64,000 nucleotides of DNA from contig JASPKZ010005703.1 of the NCBI GenBank assembly GCA_030220185.1, positions 1,343,123 through 1,407,122 on the forward strand, in the 5' to 3' direction. This document shows, in pieces, positions 61,501-64,000 of this stretch (positions are counted from its first letter, which is position 1; each line of letters opens with the position of its first letter). The DNA comes from Diploptera punctata (lineage: Eukaryota > Arthropoda > Insecta > Blattodea > Blaberidae). A program made the translations under genes and the position numbers. The notes below the pieces were generated by a model, which saw nothing but the letters and a program-made list of their open reading frames with translations, did not search any database and was not told the origin of the DNA.

Positions 61501-64000
61501 ACCCGATATTCTTCAGGTTTTTCCGTCGGGAGTTGGGGAAAATGTTGTGGGACGTTTTCTCCTCTTCTCTCACTGGAAGAACCCGATATTCTTTAGTTTT
61601 TTCCCTCGGGAGTCGGGGAAAATGTTGTGGGACGTTTTCTTCTCTTCTCCCACTGGAGGATCCCGATATTCTTCAGGTTTTTCCCTTGGGAGTCGGGGGA
61701 AATGTTGTGGGACGTTTTCTCCTCTTCTCCCACTGGAGGATCCCGATATTCTTCAGATTTTTCCCTCGGGAGTCAGGGAAAATATTGTAGGGCGTTTCAT
61801 CCTCTTCTCCCACTGGAGTATCACGCTATTCTTCAGATTGTTCCTCGGGAGTCGGGGAAAATGTTGTGGGACGTTCTCTCCTCTTCTCCCACTGGAGAAC
61901 CACGATATTCTTATGATTTTCCCTCGGGAGTCGGGGAAAATGTTGTGGAAACTTTTCTCCTCTTCTCCCATTGGAGGTTTTATATTCTTCAGGTTTTTCC
62001 CTCGGCGGACAGGGAAAATATTGTGGGACTTTTCTCTTCTTCTCCCAGTGTAGGATCCTGATATTCTTCAGATTTTTCCCTCGGCAGTCGGGGAAAATGT
62101 TGTGGGACGTTTTCTCCTCTTCTTCCACTGGAGGATCCTGATATTCTTCAGGTTTTTCCCTCGGGAGTCGGGGAAATGTTGTGGGACGTTATCTCCTCTC
62201 CTCTCCACTGGAGGGTCCTGATTTACTTCAGGGTTTTTCCCTCGAGAGTCGGGGAAAATGTTGTGTGGGGGCGTTTTCTCCTCTTCTCCCCTTGGAAGAA
62301 CCCGATATTCTTCAGGTTTTCCTCGGAGTCGGGGAAAATGTGGGACGCTTTCTCCTCTTCTCCCACTGGAGGATCCCGATATTCTTCAGGTTTTTCCCTC
62401 GGGAGTCTGCGAAAATGTTATGGGAAGTTTTTCCTCTCTTCTCCCACTGGAGGACCCCAATATCCTTCAGACTTTTCCCTCGGGAAAATGTTGTGGGACG
62501 TTTTCCTCCTCTTCTCCCACTGAAGGATCCCGATATTCTTCAGATTTTACCCTCGGGAGTTGGGGGAAAATGTTTTGGGATGTTTTCCTCATCTTCTCCC
62601 ACTGGAGGACCCCAATATCCTTCAGACTTTTCCCTCGGGGAAAATGTTGTGGGGACGTTCTCTCCTCTTCTCCCACTGGAGGATCCGCGATATTCTTCAG
62701 ATTTTACCCTCGGGAGTTGGAGAAATGTTTTGGGATGTTTTCTCCTCTTCTCACACTGGAGGGTCCCAATATTCTTCAGGTTTTTCCCTGGGGAGTCGGG
62801 GGAAAATGTTTGTGGGAGGTTTTCTCCTCTTCTCCCACTGGAGAATCCCGATTATCTTAAGGTTTTCCTTCGGGAGTCGGGGAAAATGTTTGTGGGACGT
62901 TTTCTCCTCTTCTCCCACTGGACGATCCCGATATTCTTCAAGTTCTTCCCTGGGAGTCGGGGAAAAATGTCGTGGGGACATTTTTTTCTCCACTAGAGGA
63001 TCCTGATATTCATTCAGGTTTTTCCCTCGGGAGTCGGGGAAAATGTTTGTGGAACGTTTTCTCCTCTTTTCCAATGGAGGACCCCGATATTCTTAAGATT
63101 TTTCCTTCGGGAGTAGGGGGAAAAATGTTGTGGGACTTTTCTCCTCTTCTTCCACGGGCGGGGGTACCTTATATTCTTCAGTTTTTTTCCCTTGGCAGAC
63201 AGGGAAAATGTGTGTGGGACGTTTTTCTCCTCTTCTCCCACTGGAGGATCCCTATATATTCTTCAGGTTTTTCCTCGGCAGTTGGGGAAAATGTTTTGGG
63301 ATATTTTCTCCTCTTCTCCCACTGGAGGATCCCGATATTCATCAAGTTTTTCCCTCCGGGAGTCGGGCAAAATGTTGTGGGACGTTTTCTCTCTTCTTCT
63401 CCCACTGGAGGACCCCGATATTCTTAAGATTTTTCCCTCGGGAGTAGGGGAAAATGTTGTGGGGCTTTTCTCCTCTTCTCCAACTGGGGTACCTTATATT
63501 CTTCAGTTTTTTCCCTTGGCAGACAGGGAAAATGTTGTGGGACGTTTTCTCCTCTTCTCCCACTGGAGGATCCCTATATTCTTCAGGTTTTTTCCTCGGC
63601 AGTTGGGGAAAATGTTTTGGGATATTTTCTACTCTTCTCCCACTGGAGGATCCCGATATTCATCAAGTTTTTCCCTCGGGAGTCGGGGCAAAATGTTGTG
63701 GGACGTTTTTCTCCTCTTCTCCCACTAGAGGATTCCGATATTCTTCAGGTTCTTCCCTCGGGAGTTGGGGAAAACGTTGTGGGACGTTTTCTCCTCTTGT
63801 CCCACAGGGAGGACCCCGATATTCTTTCAGATTTTCCCCCCAGTCGTCGGGGAAAATGTTGTGTGGGACGTTTTCTCTCTTCTCCCACTGTAGGATCCCG
63901 ATTATTATTCAGTTGTTCCCTCGGGAGGAGTGGAAAATGTGGCGGACGTTCTTCTCTTCTCCCACACTGGGACCGCGGTATCATCAGACCTTTTCCCTCA
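58556..64000. repeat. Satellite array, about 80-bp unit, higher-order repeats
   Basis: The unit starts GTTTTCTCCTCTTCTCCCAC, continues TGGAGGATCCCGATATTCTT and CAGGTTTTTCCCTCGGGAGT, and ends CGGGGAAAATGTTGTGGGAC (80 bp). Some units are shortened to about 63-65 bp (CTCGGGAAAATG variant). Over 65 units run to the window edge. Higher-order copies are spaced 321 bp (59501/59822), 637 bp (60301/60938) and 3646 bp (58761/62407). Units have no stop codon in any forward frame, so long open frames with an 80-residue period appear. These are not supported as genes. Confidence 0.95.

Noticed and set aside
58560..63984. Many long open frames on both strands in the satellite
   Set aside because: They follow from a stop-poor 80-bp unit, overlap each other in all frames, and have no domain, start context or independent evidence.
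58556..64000. CRISPR-like regular repeat
   Set aside because: The whole unit is repeated without unique spacers; this is a tandem satellite in eukaryotic DNA.

Overview
The window is animal nuclear DNA, most likely from an insect with a large, repeat-swollen genome. It has spliced introns, tRNA-derived SINEs, Penelope-like elements (PLEs), mariner, Tc1, hAT and piggyBac-type transposons and a satellite array. A cockroach-like or other hemimetabolous insect fits the repeat flavour, but the sequence alone does not prove it.

The only host protein gene I can support is the 3' half of Fbxw5 (F-box/WD-repeat protein 5) on the + strand. It has six exons, at 11232-11409, 12954-13416, 25945-26126, 31987-32384, 33448-33660 and 38827-39109. 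The phases join correctly, but one base-level frameshift is visible in the 31987-32384 exon. The F-box exon(s) and earlier WD repeats are not in the window. The introns (about 1.1 to 12.5 kb) are packed with nested mobile elements. An intron-containing tRNA-Tyr gene sits at 26567-26658 inside the Fbxw5 intron.

Layout: 0-11 kb holds LINE pieces, one apparently intact mariner (2559-3871), a frameshifted full-length PLE (about 4.1-6.4 kb) and a CGGBP1-like hAT element with TIRs and an 8-bp target duplication (7038-9893) carrying a SINE composite. 11-39 kb is Fbxw5 with its invaded introns. 39-58 kb is intergenic and full of PLE foldbacks, SINEs and dead DNA transposons. From about 58.56 kb to the end there is an 80-bp satellite with higher-order repeats.

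The most interesting system is the PLE population. More than fifteen insertions share one design: two truncated copies head-to-head, with both 3' ends pointing outward. Many are flanked by one 10-14 bp target-site duplication, so each foldback was integrated as a unit. The 3' ends carry hammerhead-ribozyme-like motifs (CUGANGA, helix II, GAAA, tiny helix III, then H17). Helix III is palindromic in nearly every family, although the sequence differs between families. An extra nucleotide always separates CUGANGA from helix II. The motif also lies inside the C-terminal codons of the PLE reading frame, always in the same phase. All ends share a terminal TATGAGGTRAG ... CTCATA element. Hammerheads in PLEs, and inverted Penelope copies, are known individually. 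The combination suggests a testable link: palindromic helix III, RNA dimers, two-template integration, foldback insertion.
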